A stretch of DNA of 41,848 nt from Prevotella sp. (GCA_017479675.1 JAFVBX010000046.1:1-41848), one strand, 5' to 3'. Positions 25,961-35,600 are shown, counted from the stretch's first letter. Notes: generated by a model not told the origin, from the letters alone. A program made the numbers and translations.

Positions 25961-27272
25961 GTAGCTTTACCTTTACTATTTTGTTGTCGAGTAGGGCAGG
26001 GTCGGGCTGTATGGTCTCCACCCTTATGTAGTTTTCCGTGAAGCCGTGCAGCGCCTTGCCTCGCGTGGCTTTCTCGAAGAGCACTACCGCCTCCGTGCCC
26101 ACGTAGCGCGAGTAGAAGTCGGCGGTCTTGCGGTCTGACAGCTCCAGCAGGCGCTGGCTGCGCTGCCGTTTGTCCTTGTCGCTCACCACGTAGGGTATCC
26201 TGAGCGCCGCCGTGCCAGGCCGTTCGCTGTAGGGGAACACGTGGAGCTGGCTTACGGGCAGCCGTGAGAGCAGGTCGTATGTCTCCTCGAAGCACTCTGG
26301 CGTCTCGCCCCTGCATCCCACCATCACGTCAACGCCAATGAAAGCGTCGGGCATTGCCTGTTTTATCTTCGTTATGCGGTCGGCGAAGAGAGCCGAGTCG
26401 TAGTGGCGGTGCATTAGCCTTAGCACCGTGTCGCTGCCGCTCTGCAGGGGTATGTGGAAGTGGGGCATGAAGGCGCGGCTGTGTGCCACGTAGTCTATCA
26501 GCTCGTCGCTGATGAGGTCGGGCTCCAGGCTCGATATGCGGTAGCGCCGTATGCCCTCCACCTGGTCGAGAGCCTTCACGAGGTCGAGGAACGTCTCGCC
26601 TGTCGTGCGTCCGAAGTCGCCTATGTTGACTCCTGTGAGCACTATCTCCTTGCCCCCTTCGGCAGCCGCCTGCCGCGCCTGTTCCACCAACGACGCAATG
26701 CTGGGGTTGCGGCTGTTGCCTCGTGCAAAGGGTATGGTGCAGTAGGTGCAGAAGTAGTTGCAGCCGTCCTGCACCTTGAGCCAGTAGCGTGTGCGGTCGC
26801 CGCGCGAGCACGACGGGGCGAAGGTCGTGATGTCCTTCACGTGCTTGACAGCGTGGAAAGATGCCCCCTCCTGACCTTCCCCTTCATGGGATGATATGTC
26901 GCCTGAGCTGAGTTTTTCGCTAAGAAACTGTATGAGGTTAGCCTTCTCGTTGCTGCCCAGCACCAGGCTCACGCCGTCGATATGCGCTATCTTCTCCGGC
27001 TCCAGCTGTGCGTAGCACCCCGTAACCACCACGAAGGCACCCGGGTTACGCTTCACCATGCGCCTTATCTGCTGGCGGCATTTGCTGTCTGCCACCTCCG
27101 TCACCGAACACGTGTTGATGAGGCATATGTCAGCCCTCTCGTCCTTCTTGGCTGTCACCACGCCCATCTCCTCCAGCATCTTGGCAAATGTGGAGGTCTC
27201 TGCGAAGTTGAGCTTGCAGCCCAGCGTGTAGTATGCAGCTTTCTTTCCCTGAAAGGCGGAGGTATCAATCAT
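25887..27272 (-). CDS. mtaB: tRNA t6A37 methylthiotransferase
   Basis: Radical-SAM enzyme converting t6A to ms2t6A at position 37 of tRNAs reading ANN codons. N-terminal MTTase domain Cys residues sit in TLGCKLNFAETS, ICLINTCSVT and VTGCYAQ. The radical-SAM cluster motif is CNYFCTYC followed by TIPFARGNSRN. A C-terminal TRAM-like domain (VLFEKATRGKALHGFTENYIRVE) binds tRNA. Length 461 aa is about 20 residues longer than usual: the normal end near IVKVKL is followed by a tail translated from the start of the glycosyltransferase gene, suggesting loss of the original stop. Confidence 0.94.
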   Translation of the reverse strand: MIDTSAFQGKKAAYYTLGCKLNFAETSTFAKMLEEMGVVTAKKDERADICLINTCSVTEVADSKCRQQIRRMVKRNPGAFVVVTGCYAQLEPEKIAHIDGVSLVLGSNEKANLIQFLSEKLSSGDISSHEGEGQEGASFHAVKHVKDITTFAPSCSRGDRTRYWLKVQDGCNYFCTYCTIPFARGNSRNPSIASLVEQARQAAAEGGKEIVLTGVNIGDFGRTTGETFLDLVKALDQVEGIRRYRISSLEPDLISDELIDYVAHSRAFMPHFHIPLQSGSDTVLRLMHRHYDSALFADRITKIKQAMPDAFIGVDVMVGCRGETPECFEETYDLLSRLPVSQLHVFPYSERPGTAALRIPYVVSDKDKRQRSQRLLELSDRKTADFYSRYVGTEAVVLFEKATRGKALHGFTENYIRVETIQPDPALLDNKIVKVKLHEHSHRNTKLERFCHDAEILAVCD

Positions 27273-27345
27273 CTTTGTCCCTTTTTGTGCGTCCGTTACA
27301 CCTTATTTATATATATAAAGCAGGCGAAAACGGCGTTTGTCTCTG

Positions 27346-27353
27346 CAAAATTA
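27346..27353 (-). promoter_or_regulatory. mtaB promoter -7 box
   Basis: TAATTTTG on the minus strand (27353-27346). Transcription would begin near 27339, about 67 bases before the ATG. The rest of the 27273-27540 gap is AT-rich with no other feature visible. Confidence 0.65.
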
Positions 27354-27519
27354 CGAAAAAGTAGCTTATTGAGCAAATAAAAGTACCCAAAACGCGCAAT
27401 TTTTATGTTTGTGTACGCACACAAGAAAAGATTAACATTTATTTACAATTTGTAACTCGCACATTTACAACGCTTTGCAAAGATGTTACAAAAATAGTGT
27501 AAAAAAAAACATAAAAATG

Positions 27520-27551
27520 TTTGCGTGTAATGAAAAAAGTGTGTAACTTTG
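27520..27551 (+). promoter_or_regulatory. Promoter of the small lipoprotein gene
   Basis: TTTG (27520-27523), 20 bases, then TAACTTTG (27544-27551). A TTG at 27549 is in frame with the gene but lies inside this box, so it cannot be the start codon of this transcript. Confidence 0.82.
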
Positions 27552-27602
27552 CATCGTTTTAATAAACAAAGATTGTTTTACAGATTTAAAAAGCTTAGAA
27601 AA

Positions 27603-27758
27603 ATGAAGAAATTAGTTTTTATGTTCGTAGCTATGGTTGCTATGTCAATGGTATCTTGTGGTAACAAGACTGAGCAGGGTGCTGCAAACGACACAGTTGA
27701 TACTGCTGCTGTTGATACAGTTGCTGCTGACACTGTTGCTGCTGACACTGTTGCTTAA
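27603..27758 (+). CDS. Tiny lipoprotein with Asp-Thr-Val-Ala repeats
   Basis: A 51-aa exported lipoprotein. The ATG at 27603 opens a signal peptide, MKKLVFMFVAMVAMSMVSCG, with lipobox Cys19. After a short polar stretch (NKTEQGAAND) the rest is repeats of DTVAA/DTAAV-type units. The DNA repeats GTTGCTGCTGACACT directly, so copy number may vary between strains. High-expression codons, a strong promoter and a terminator just after it suggest abundant expression. Similar short Asp/Thr/Val-rich lipoproteins are frequent in Bacteroidetes; function unknown, perhaps a surface or periplasmic spacer. Confidence 0.88.
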   Translation: MKKLVFMFVAMVAMSMVSCGNKTEQGAANDTVDTAAVDTVAADTVAADTVA

Positions 27759-27796
27759 TAGCATCGGACTTAGTTCACAGAACTAAAACAGCGTAC

Positions 27797-27835
27797 ATCA
27801 CTGGTTTGACGAGAGTCATTCCAGTGATTTTTTTG
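27797..27835 (+). terminator. Terminator of the small lipoprotein gene
   Basis: ATCACTGG (27797-27804) pairs with CCAGTGAT (27821-27828), with an inner TGAC/GTCA extension, then seven Ts. Confidence 0.92.
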
Positions 27836-27898
27836 TGCCCGTACGTCCTTTTTGTGCCCCTTACATCTTTTTTTTGTGCCTGCGTGTAAGTCTGCCGC

Positions 27899-28003
27899 CC
27901 TTGCCGTGCCGCCATCTACGGAAGCAAAGCACCTGGACGTGGAAGCAAAGCGCCTGGACGTGGAAGCAAAGCACCCACACGTGGAAGCAAAGCACCTGCA
28001 AGG
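27899..28003. repeat. Five 21-base phased units
   Basis: Units start at 27899, 27920, 27941, 27962 and 27983. Four share GGAAGCAAAGC at their start. All five keep C at 6, GC at 10-11 and C at 14; a degenerate unit follows. This is the same spacing as 14695-14778 and 41419-41629. The array lies between a terminator and the tRNA-Cys terminator, where no gene is expected. Confidence 0.88.
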
Positions 28004-28024
28004 GTAGCGATGCACATAAACAAG

Positions 28025-28050
28025 AAAGGACCCACGAATGTGAGTCCTTT
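28025..28050 (-). terminator. Terminator of tRNA-Cys
   Basis: On the minus strand AAAGGAC (28050-28044) pairs with GTCCTTT (28031-28025), with three further inner pairs, followed by CTTGTTTAT. Confidence 0.8.
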
Positions 28051-28052
28051 AG

Positions 28053-28124
28053 AGGTGCGTGGCGGAGTCGAACCGCCCTGGCCGGTTTTGCAGACCGGAG
28101 ACTAAACCGCTCATCCAACACACC
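28053..28124 (-). tRNA. tRNA-Cys (anticodon GCA)
   Basis: Cloverleaf on the minus strand. Acceptor GGTGTGT pairs with ACGCACC (one G-T pair), the anticodon stem-loop is CCGGTCTGCAAAACCGG with GCA at 34-36, and the T arm is GGCGG-TTCGACT-CCGCC. Discriminator is T, and no CCA is encoded. About 72 bases. Confidence 0.95.
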
Positions 28125-28210
28125 GTTTTGTGGTCATTCTGCTTTCCAGTGGATAAACCTGTCAGCGATTTAGCTTTGTGGCAAGTTATGCCTTGCTTTT
28201 TTTGCGAGTG

Positions 28211-28246
28211 CAAAGGTAGTAAAATAAATTAAGAATTAAGAAGTAG
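28211..28246 (-). promoter_or_regulatory. tRNA-Cys promoter with heptamer tract
   Basis: Minus-strand TACCTTTG (28218-28211) is directly preceded by CTTCTTAATTCTTAATTTA-type heptamers (28246-28219). The primary transcript would carry about 80 bases of 5' leader. Confidence 0.78.
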
Positions 28247-28298
28247 GGAATGAGAAATGTCGTTGTTTTTGCAATTTTTAACGATAGCGACGAAAAAA

Positions 28299-28342
28299 CT
28301 TTCAACTTTCAACTATGAACTATTAACTTTTTTGTACCTTTG
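28299..28342 (+). promoter_or_regulatory. tRNA-Leu promoter with heptamer tract
   Basis: TTTCAAC, TTTCAAC, TATGAAC and TATTAAC units (28300-28327) are followed by a T-run and TACCTTTG (28335-28342). Start near 28349, about 26 bases before the tRNA. Confidence 0.8.
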
Positions 28343-28374
28343 CAGTCGCAAAAAAGGCAGATATGTGCGTTTCT

Positions 28375-28456
28375 GCGCCTGTGGCGAAATTGGTAGACGC
28401 GCCAGACTTAGGATCTGGTGTCTTGCGATGTGCAGGTTCGAGTCCTGTCAGGCGCA
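28375..28456 (+). tRNA. tRNA-Leu (anticodon TAG)
   Basis: Acceptor GCGCCTG (28375-28381) pairs with CAGGCGC, discriminator A; anticodon loop ACTTAGGAT with TAG; a type II variable arm (TGTCTTGCGATGTG) and T arm CAGG-TTCGAGT-CCTG. No encoded CCA. 82 bases. Confidence 0.95.
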
Positions 28457-28467
28457 CAAAACAGAAA

Positions 28468-28498
28468 GAGCCCACCCCTCATCGGGGTGGGTTCTTTT
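28468..28498. terminator. Terminator after tRNA-Leu
   Basis: GAGCCCACCCC (28468-28478) pairs with GGGGTGGGTTC (28484-28494), then TTTT. The GH28 gene ends nine bases away on the other strand and may share it. Confidence 0.9.
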
Positions 28499-28506
28499 GC
28501 TGTCAG

Positions 28507-29880
28507 TTATTTTGCCTGCGAGGGAACGCCTGGTGGCGTGCCGCCGAGGTTGCAGTTGCGCAGCGTTATGTCGAGGGTGTTCATGGACGAGTAGCCTGTG
28601 GCGGCTTCCCTTACGTTGACGTTGCTGAACGATATGTCATGCAGCGGCTTCGCCTCCGTGCCTTGCAGCACTATGGCGGCGGCGTTGGCACGTTGGCACG
28701 TCACGTCTGCCACGTGTATGTCGTGGACGTCGGTAAAGTGGTCATCGTCAGCCCCTTCGCCGGCATACATGGAAGTGATGTAGAAGAGGTCCTCCACCTC
28801 GCCGAAGGTGCAGCGGCTGAAGTATATGTTGTCTATAAATCCGCCGCGGTTGGGGTTGGTCTTGATGTATAATCCGCGCTTCACGTAGCCTGCGTAGGTG
28901 CAGTCCTCCACGAAGACGTTTCTCACGCCGGCGCTCATCTCCGAGCCTATCACCACGCCGTGGAGCCCCTTGAAGCGACAGTTGCGTATGATGATGTTCT
29001 CCGACGGGCGTGCGGCGCGCCATCCGTCGTTGTCCCTGCCAGCCTTTATCGCCACGTTGTCGTCGCCGTTGTTGAAGTCTATGTCCTCAATGAGCAGGTT
29101 GCGCGTCATCTCGGGGTCTATGCCGTCGTTGTTTACCAGCTTGGCGTCGTAGCGCAGTCCCCTGCACACCACGTTCTCGCACCCGAGCAGGTGGACGCAC
29201 CAGAAGGGGCTGTTGGTGATGAAGACACCGCTCAGCGTAATGTCCTTGCAGTCAAAGAATTGCACGAGGTGGGGGCGCAGGTAGTTGCCCTCGCCGTAGC
29301 GTCGCTCATCGACGGGTGTCTCCTCGTGGTCCTGCCTGCGCAGGCGTTGCTGGTCGGCTTTCTGGAGGGTCTTCCATTTGGGGAATGTCTCCATGCAGTT
29401 GCCGTCTATCGTTCCTTCGCCCGTTATCGCCACGTTGCTGAGCTTGTAGCCGTAGATGAATGGGCTGTAATTGTAGCAGAAGGAGCCTTCCCACGACGTG
29501 GCAACGGCAGGCAGGTAGTCCTTGGGATTGGGCGAGAAGAGCAGGGTAGCGCCGCGCTGCAGTTCGAGTGTTACGTTGCTCGTGAGGTGTATCGGTCCCT
29601 TGACGAACCACTTACCCTGCGGCACCACTATGTGCAGCCCTTGGCTTGAGGTGCGTGCCTTCTTCATCGCCTTGTCGAAGGCGGGCTTGCAGTCAGCCTT
29701 GCCGTCGCCCTTGGCGCCGAATGAGGTGATGGACACCGTGCGCTGCGGTGCGGCGTCGTGCCGTTGTGACGGTGCGCCTGTTATCACGGACAGGATGGAG
29801 TCGCGCAGGGCTGCGCCGTTGCCTGCGTAGAGGCTGATGCTTGCTGCCAGCAGCAGGGCTGTAAAGAGGGTTTTCTTCAT
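28507..29880 (-). CDS. Glycoside hydrolase family 28 (polygalacturonase-like)
   Basis: Cleaves galacturonide linkages in pectin, probably in the periplasm. I start at ATG 29880 (457 aa), which opens a signal peptide MKKTLFTALLLAASISLYAG; an in-frame upstream start lies inside the promoter. GH28 signatures appear in order: SFGAKGDGKADCKPAFDKAM, GTIDGNC, VNNDGIDPEMTRN (Asp), NNGDDNVAIKAGRD (Asp pair), VVIGSEMSAGVRNV (Gly-Ser-Glu replaces the common Gly-His) and RGLYIKTN (Arg-x-Lys). The parallel beta-helix fold follows. With uxaB in the same window it suggests pectin use. It is not inside a SusC/D locus here. Confidence 0.92.
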   Translation of the reverse strand: MKKTLFTALLLAASISLYAGNGAALRDSILSVITGAPSQRHDAAPQRTVSITSFGAKGDGKADCKPAFDKAMKKARTSSQGLHIVVPQGKWFVKGPIHLTSNVTLELQRGATLLFSPNPKDYLPAVATSWEGSFCYNYSPFIYGYKLSNVAITGEGTIDGNCMETFPKWKTLQKADQQRLRRQDHEETPVDERRYGEGNYLRPHLVQFFDCKDITLSGVFITNSPFWCVHLLGCENVVCRGLRYDAKLVNNDGIDPEMTRNLLIEDIDFNNGDDNVAIKAGRDNDGWRAARPSENIIIRNCRFKGLHGVVIGSEMSAGVRNVFVEDCTYAGYVKRGLYIKTNPNRGGFIDNIYFSRCTFGEVEDLFYITSMYAGEGADDDHFTDVHDIHVADVTCQRANAAAIVLQGTEAKPLHDISFSNVNVREAATGYSSMNTLDITLRNCNLGGTPPGVPSQAK

Positions 29881-29910
29881 AGGTGGAAAATATGGTTTGT
29901 TTTCTGCGTA

Positions 29911-29918
29911 CAAAGATA
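29911..29918 (-). promoter_or_regulatory. GH28 promoter -7 box
   Basis: Minus-strand TATCTTTG (29918-29911), about 24 bases upstream of the predicted transcript start and 31 bases before the ATG. Confidence 0.72.
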
Positions 29919-30013
29919 AGCAATTTTGCGTTAAATAGCGTAACAGAGCCGTGTGTAGTGCACATTTAATTAAATTATTAGGGTGTTTTCTTCTCTGTTT
30001 CAGTTTTTTTTGC

Positions 30014-30021
30014 TAACTTTG
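30014..30021 (+). promoter_or_regulatory. Aminotransferase promoter -7 box
   Basis: TAACTTTG preceded by a T-run. Transcription would begin near 30028, giving a 40-base leader. Confidence 0.72.
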
Positions 30022-30067
30022 CAACCTATTTTATAGGTTTATAAGCAAAAATAAAGAAAAGAAAAAG

Positions 30068-31270
30068 ATGCCTGTTATTTCAGTACGTGGCGTGGAAATG
30101 CCCGAATCTCCGATACGCAAGCTCGCTCCCCTGGCTGCCAATGCCAAGAAGCGCGGCGTGAAGGTGTATCACCTCAACATAGGTCAGCCTGACCTGCCGA
30201 CACCACAGGTGGGACTGGATGCGCTGAAGAACATCGACCGCACCATATTGGAGTATTCTCCCTCACAGGGCTACCTGTCATACAGGGAGAAGCTGGTGGA
30301 CTACTATGCCAAGTACAACATCAGCGTGACGCCCGAGGACATCATCGTCACCAGCGGCGGCTCGGAGGCTATACTGTTTGCCTTCATGGCGTGCCTCAAC
30401 CCTGGCGACGAGATTATCGTGCCGGAGCCTGCCTACGCCAACTACATGGCGTTCGCCATCAGCGCAGGTGCCAAGATACGCACCATCGCCACTACGATAG
30501 ACGAGGGTTTCTCGCTGCCTAAGGTGGAGAAGTTTGAGGAGCTTATCAACAGCCGCACGCGTGCCATCATGATATGCAACCCTAACAACCCTACGGGCTA
30601 CCTCTACACCCGTAGGGAGATGAACCAGATACGCGACTTGGTGAAGAAGTACGACCTGTACCTGTTCTCTGACGAGGTGTATCGTGAGTACATCTACACG
30701 GGCAGCCCCTATATCTCCGTGTGCCACCTTGAGGGCATAGAGCAGAACACGGTGCTCATCGACTCCGTGTCAAAGCGCTACTCCGAGTGCGGCATACGCA
30801 TAGGATGCCTCATAACGAAGAACAAGGAGATACGCCAGGCGGTGATGAAGTTCTGTCAGGCGCGCCTGTCGCCGCCGCTGATAGGTCAGATAGTGGCAGA
30901 GGCATCGCTCGACGCACCTGAAGAATACTACCGCGACGTATATGACGAATACGTGGAGCGCCGTAAGGTGCTCATCGACGGGCTTAACCGCATACCGGGC
31001 GTATATTCGCCCATACCGATGGGAGCCTTCTACACTATGGCACAGCTGCCGGTGGACGATGCCGAGAAGTTCTGCCGCTGGTGCTTAGAGAAGTTTGACT
31101 ACGAAGGCGAGACGGTGATGATGGCGCCAGGCGCCGGATTCTACACCACACCGGGAGCAGGCGTCAACCAGGTGCGCATAGCCTACGTGCTGAAGAAACC
31201 CGACCTGGAGCGTGCTCTCCTCGTGCTGCGCAAGGCGCTGGAGGCTTACCCCGGCAACACCCTCAACTAA
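30068..31270 (+). CDS. PLP-dependent class I/II aminotransferase
   Basis: Transfers an amino group between an amino acid and a 2-oxo acid using pyridoxal phosphate. LNIGQPDLPTPQ, VTSGGSEAILFAFMACLNPGDEIIVPEPAYANY, ICNPNNPTGYLY (substrate/PLP Asn), SDEVYREY (Asp and Tyr) and DSVSKRYSECGIRIG (Schiff-base Lys) are all present. Length 400 aa fits the aspartate aminotransferase Igamma group. Substrate is not readable from motifs; aspartate or branched/aromatic 2-oxo acids are candidates. It has its own promoter, and the permease follows nine bases after its stop. Confidence 0.9.
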   Translation: MPVISVRGVEMPESPIRKLAPLAANAKKRGVKVYHLNIGQPDLPTPQVGLDALKNIDRTILEYSPSQGYLSYREKLVDYYAKYNISVTPEDIIVTSGGSEAILFAFMACLNPGDEIIVPEPAYANYMAFAISAGAKIRTIATTIDEGFSLPKVEKFEELINSRTRAIMICNPNNPTGYLYTRREMNQIRDLVKKYDLYLFSDEVYREYIYTGSPYISVCHLEGIEQNTVLIDSVSKRYSECGIRIGCLITKNKEIRQAVMKFCQARLSPPLIGQIVAEASLDAPEEYYRDVYDEYVERRKVLIDGLNRIPGVYSPIPMGAFYTMAQLPVDDAEKFCRWCLEKFDYEGETVMMAPGAGFYTTPGAGVNQVRIAYVLKKPDLERALLVLRKALEAYPGNTLN

Positions 31271-31278
31271 ACTGACCG

Positions 31279-32547
31279 TTGGCACTACCATTCTATATAG
31301 CACGTCGTCTGTCGGCAGACGGTGAGGGAACCGACAAGGTGAGCAAGCCTGCCGTACGCATAGCCATGCTGGGCATAGCCATCGGCATTGCCGTCATGAT
31401 AGTGTCTGTATCGGTAGTGATGGGCTTCAAGCATACCATCAGGGACAAGGTGGTGGGCTTCGGTAGCCACATAGTGGTGTCAAACTACATGACGCTGCAG
31501 ACCGCCGACCAGTCGCAGCCCGTCAACGCCACCGACTCGGTGGTGAAGGTGCTCAGAGGCATCGAGGGCGTGAGGCACGCAGGGCGCTACGCGCTGAAAC
31601 AGGGTGTGCTGAAGACCGACAACGACTTCCTCGGCGTAGTGTTCAAAGGAGTGGGAGAGGACTATGACACCGCATTCCTTGCAAGCAACATAGTAGAGGG
31701 CAGCATGCCGAAGCTGAGGACCGACAGGAGCACGCGCCAGCTGCTCATCTCGAAGTCGATGGCAAGCAAGATGCACCTCGGCGCAGGCAAGAAAGTCTAT
31801 GCGTACTTCCTCGGCGACGGCGAAGTGAAGGCGAGAGTGTTCGAGGTGGCTGGCGTTTATCAGACCAACCTCACCAAGTACGACGACACGTACTGCTTCA
31901 CCGACCTCTACACCGTCAGCAGGCTCAACGGCTGGACGTGCTCGCCCGAAGAGGGGCTTATGGAGGTGACGGGATGTGAGTTGCTGGTAAGCGACTTCGA
32001 CAGCATCGACGTGGTGGAGGACCGCATCATAGACCGCGTAAACAAGACGCTCGACAGCGAGGGGCACACCCTCTCGTCGCTCACGATAAAAGAGACCAAC
32101 CCGCAGATATTCTCGTGGCTCGACCTGCTCGACCTCAACGTGTGGATAATACTGGCGCTGATGGTGTGCGTGGCAGTGGTGACGATGATTAGCGGACTGC
32201 TCATAATAATACTGGAGCGCACCTCGATGATAGGACTGCTGAAAGCGCTCGGAGCACGCAACGCACTGGTGAGAAAGACGTTCCGTTGGCTTGCCACCTT
32301 CATAGTGCTCAAAGGACTGCTGATAGGCGACGTGCTTGGCATAGGCATCAGCCTGCTGCAGAAATATACGGGCATAGTGAAGCTCGACCCCGAGACCTAC
32401 TACGTGGCGGAAGCGCCGGTGGAGATAAATTGGGGCATCGTCGCACTGCTCAACGTCGCCACGCTCATAGTGTGCACGGCAGCGCTGGTACTGCCCAGCT
32501 TCTATGCCTCCACCGTGAAGCCGGCACAGTCGATGAGGACGGAGTAG
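31279..32547 (+). CDS. FtsX-like ABC transporter permease (LolC/E type)
   Basis: Inner-membrane permease of an ABC system, resembling the LolC/LolE subunits that hand lipoproteins to the outer membrane. Membrane segments: IAMLGIAIGIAVMIVSVSVVMGF near the N-terminus, then a large periplasmic MacB-like domain (about residues 50-265), and three C-terminal segments (VWIILALMVCVAVVTMISGLLII, WLATFIVLKGLLIGDVLGIGI, GIVALLNVATLIVCTAALVLP). The Gly-Leu-Leu-Lys-Ala-Leu-Gly turn (MIGLLKALGARNALVRKTF) is the FtsX family signature. The start is TTG at 31279. The ATPase partner is not in the window. Confidence 0.88.
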   Translation: MALPFYIARRLSADGEGTDKVSKPAVRIAMLGIAIGIAVMIVSVSVVMGFKHTIRDKVVGFGSHIVVSNYMTLQTADQSQPVNATDSVVKVLRGIEGVRHAGRYALKQGVLKTDNDFLGVVFKGVGEDYDTAFLASNIVEGSMPKLRTDRSTRQLLISKSMASKMHLGAGKKVYAYFLGDGEVKARVFEVAGVYQTNLTKYDDTYCFTDLYTVSRLNGWTCSPEEGLMEVTGCELLVSDFDSIDVVEDRIIDRVNKTLDSEGHTLSSLTIKETNPQIFSWLDLLDLNVWIILALMVCVAVVTMISGLLIIILERTSMIGLLKALGARNALVRKTFRWLATFIVLKGLLIGDVLGIGISLLQKYTGIVKLDPETYYVAEAPVEINWGIVALLNVATLIVCTAALVLPSFYASTVKPAQSMRTE

Positions 32548-32611
32548 GCTCGACTCGGCTTCGCCGAAAGTAATAAAGAAAAAGTAATAAGTATAAAGAA
32601 TAAAGAATAAA
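32548..32611. repeat. Hairpin and A-rich tandem tract before ileS
   Basis: TCGGCTTCGCCGA forms a small stable hairpin (about 32555-32567), followed by imperfect AAAGTAATAAAG/AAAGAATAAAG units that end at the GTG start of ileS. Confidence 0.65.
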
Positions 32612-35600
32612 GTGAGTAAGAAATTTGCTGAACATAAGGGTCTTAACCTTGTAGAGACCAACAAAGAAGTGCTCGCAGAGTGGGAAAAGAACGACGTGTT
32701 CCACAAGAGCATAACGGAAAAAGAGGGCTGTCCGCAGTTCGTATTCTTCGAGGGACCGCCTTCCGCCAACGGACATCCGGGCATCCACCACGTGATGGGA
32801 CGTACCATCAAGGACACTTTCCTGCGCTATAAGACCATGAAGGGCTACCAAGTGAAGCGCAAGGCTGGCTGGGACACCCACGGCTTGCCTGTGGAGCTGT
32901 CGGTGGAGAAGTCGCTGGGCATCACCAAGGAGGACATAGGCAAAAAGATAAGCGTTGACGACTACAACGACGCTTGCCGCAAGAACGTGATGATGTACAC
33001 CAACGAGTGGACGCAGCTGACCAACAAGATGGGCTACTGGGTTGACTTGGAGCACCCCTACATCACCTACGACATAAAGTACATAGAGTCACTGTGGTAC
33101 CTGCTCAAGCAGCTGTACAACAAGGGACTGCTCTACAAGGGCTACACCATACAGCCATACTCACCTGCCGCAGGCACGGGCTTGTCTTCTCACGAGCTCA
33201 ACCAGCCTGGCTGCTATCGTGACGTGAAGGACACCACCGTAACGGCGCAGTTTAGGGTGAAGGATGGCGCTACTCTCAGCAATGCCGTTGCAGAGAAAAC
33301 CCTCCCCCTCTACATCCTCGCATGGACTACTACGCCCTGGACGTTGCCTTCAAACACCGCGCTGTGCGTAGGTCCGAAGATAGAATACGTGGCTGTGAAG
33401 GGCAATAACCCATACACCGGCGAAGAGGCAATATATATCATAGCAGAGAGCCGCCTCAGCGCATACTTCCAGCCAGAGAAGGACGAGGAGGGCAATGTAA
33501 CCAAGGAGATAGAGGTGCTGTGGAAAGGCATAGGCGCAGACCTCGTGGGTTTGCACTATGAGCAGCTGATGCCTTGGGTGAAGCCTTCGGCAATAGAGAA
33601 CGACAAGGTGGTTGACAAGTCGGCTGACGCCTTCCGCGTTATCCCAGGCGACTACGTCACTACTGAAGACGGTACGGGTATCGTACACATAGCACCTACC
33701 TTCGGTGCTGACGATGCCAAGGTGGCAAAGGACGCAGGCATACCGTCGCTATTCATCGTGGACAAGGCTGGCGACACGCGTCCTATGGTGGACTTCCAGG
33801 GTAAATATTTCGTTAAGGACGACATAGACGCTGAGTTCCTTGCCCTGTGCGTCAACGAGAGCTACTGGAAGCACGCAGGCGATTACGTGAAGAACGCCTA
33901 CGACCCCAAGTATAACGTTGACGGCAAATACGACGAGAAGGCAGCCGCGAAGGACATGGACCTCAACGTCGTTATCTGCCTTGAGATGAAGGAGGAAGGC
34001 ACGGCGTTCAAGATAGAGAAGCACGTGCACAACTACCCTCATTGCTGGCGCACTGACAAGCCTGTGCTCTACTATCCGCTCGACTCGTGGTTCATCCGCT
34101 CTACGGCGAAGAAAGACCGCATGTTTGAGCTCAACCAGACCATCAACTGGCACCCCGAGTCAACAGGCACGGGACGCTTCGGCAAATGGCTGGAGAACCT
34201 CAACGTCTGGAACCTCTCACGCTCACGCTACTGGGGCACCCCGCTTCCTATCTGGCGCAACCGCGACACCAAGGAGGAAATCTGCATAGGCAGCCTTGAG
34301 GAACTATACAACGAGATAGAGAAGGCTGTCAAGGCAGGCGTGATGGAGAGCAATCCGCTCAAGGACAAAGGCTTCGTGCCTGGCGACATGAGTCAGGAGA
34401 ACTACGACCGCATAGACATACACCGTCCGTACGTTGACTACATCAAGCTGGTGGGCAAGGACGGCAGCGTGCTGACACGCGAGCTCGACCTCATCGACGT
34501 GTGGTTTGATTCGGGTGCTATGCCTTACGCACAGATACACTACCCATTCGAGAATAAAGACTTAATAGATAAGAATATAGCTTATCCTGCTGATTTTATT
34601 GCTGAAGGCGTTGACCAGACACGCGGATGGTTCTTTACGCTCCATGCTATAGGCACTATGGTGTTCGACAGCGTGGCGTTCAAGAACGTCATATCCAACG
34701 GTCTCGTGCTCGACAAGAACGGCATCAAGATGTCTAAGCGACTGGGCAACGTAATCAATCCGTTTGACTGTATCGACACCTACGGCACGGACGCCGTGCG
34801 CTGGTACATGGTTACCAACTCAAGCCCTTGGGACAACCTCTCGTTCGACCCCGACGGCGTGAAGGAGGTAACGTCAAGCTTCTTCATCAAGCTCTATCAG
34901 GCTTACTCCTTCTTCACCCTCTATGCCAACGTTGACGGCTTCGAGTACAAGGAGGCAGACATTGACTACAGCAAGCGCCCCGACTTCGACCGTTGGCTGC
35001 TCTCTGAGCTCAACACCCTCGTGAAGGACGTTGACAAGTACCTTGCCGACTACGACGTGACACCGGCAGGCAGACTGATACAGAACTTCGTCATCGACAA
35101 GCTCTCCAACTGGTACATACGCCTCAACAAGAAGCGCTTCTGGGGTGGCGGCATGACCGACGACAAGCTGTCGGCTTACCAGACCTTATATACATGTATA
35201 GAGACTCTGGCACGCCTCATCGCGCCTATCTCTCCGTTCTATGCCGACCAGTTGTTCAAGGACCTCAACGAGGTGACGGGACGTGACAATGCCCTCAGCG
35301 TGCATCTTGCCAAGTTCCCTGAGGCTAACGAGGCATACATCGACACCGAACTGGAGCAGGCTATGCAGGTGGCTATGCAGGTTACGTCAATGGTGCTCTC
35401 ACTCCGCAAGAAGGTGAAGATACCAGTGATACAGGCTCTGCAGACCATCTCTATACCGGCAGGCGACAGCACTCTGCGTGCACGCATAGAGCGCATGGCA
35501 GGCGTAATCCTTGCCGAGACCAACGTCAAGGAACTCTCGTTCATCGAGGAGGGCTCAGGCATGCAGCTCGTCAAGAAGGTGAAGTGTAACTTCCGCGTGA

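Noticed and set aside
27549-27602. Upstream TTG start for the small lipoprotein
   Set aside because: The codon lies inside the -7 promoter box, so it is not transcribed, and it would destroy the signal peptide.
27899-28003. CRISPR array
   Set aside because: Units are contiguous 21-mers without spacers, degenerate, and no cas gene is present.
27835-28173. Coding ORF with Trp-Lys-Gln-Ser repeats over the 21-base array
   Set aside because: It crosses a terminator and the tRNA-Cys gene and only translates the DNA repeat; no start context or homology.
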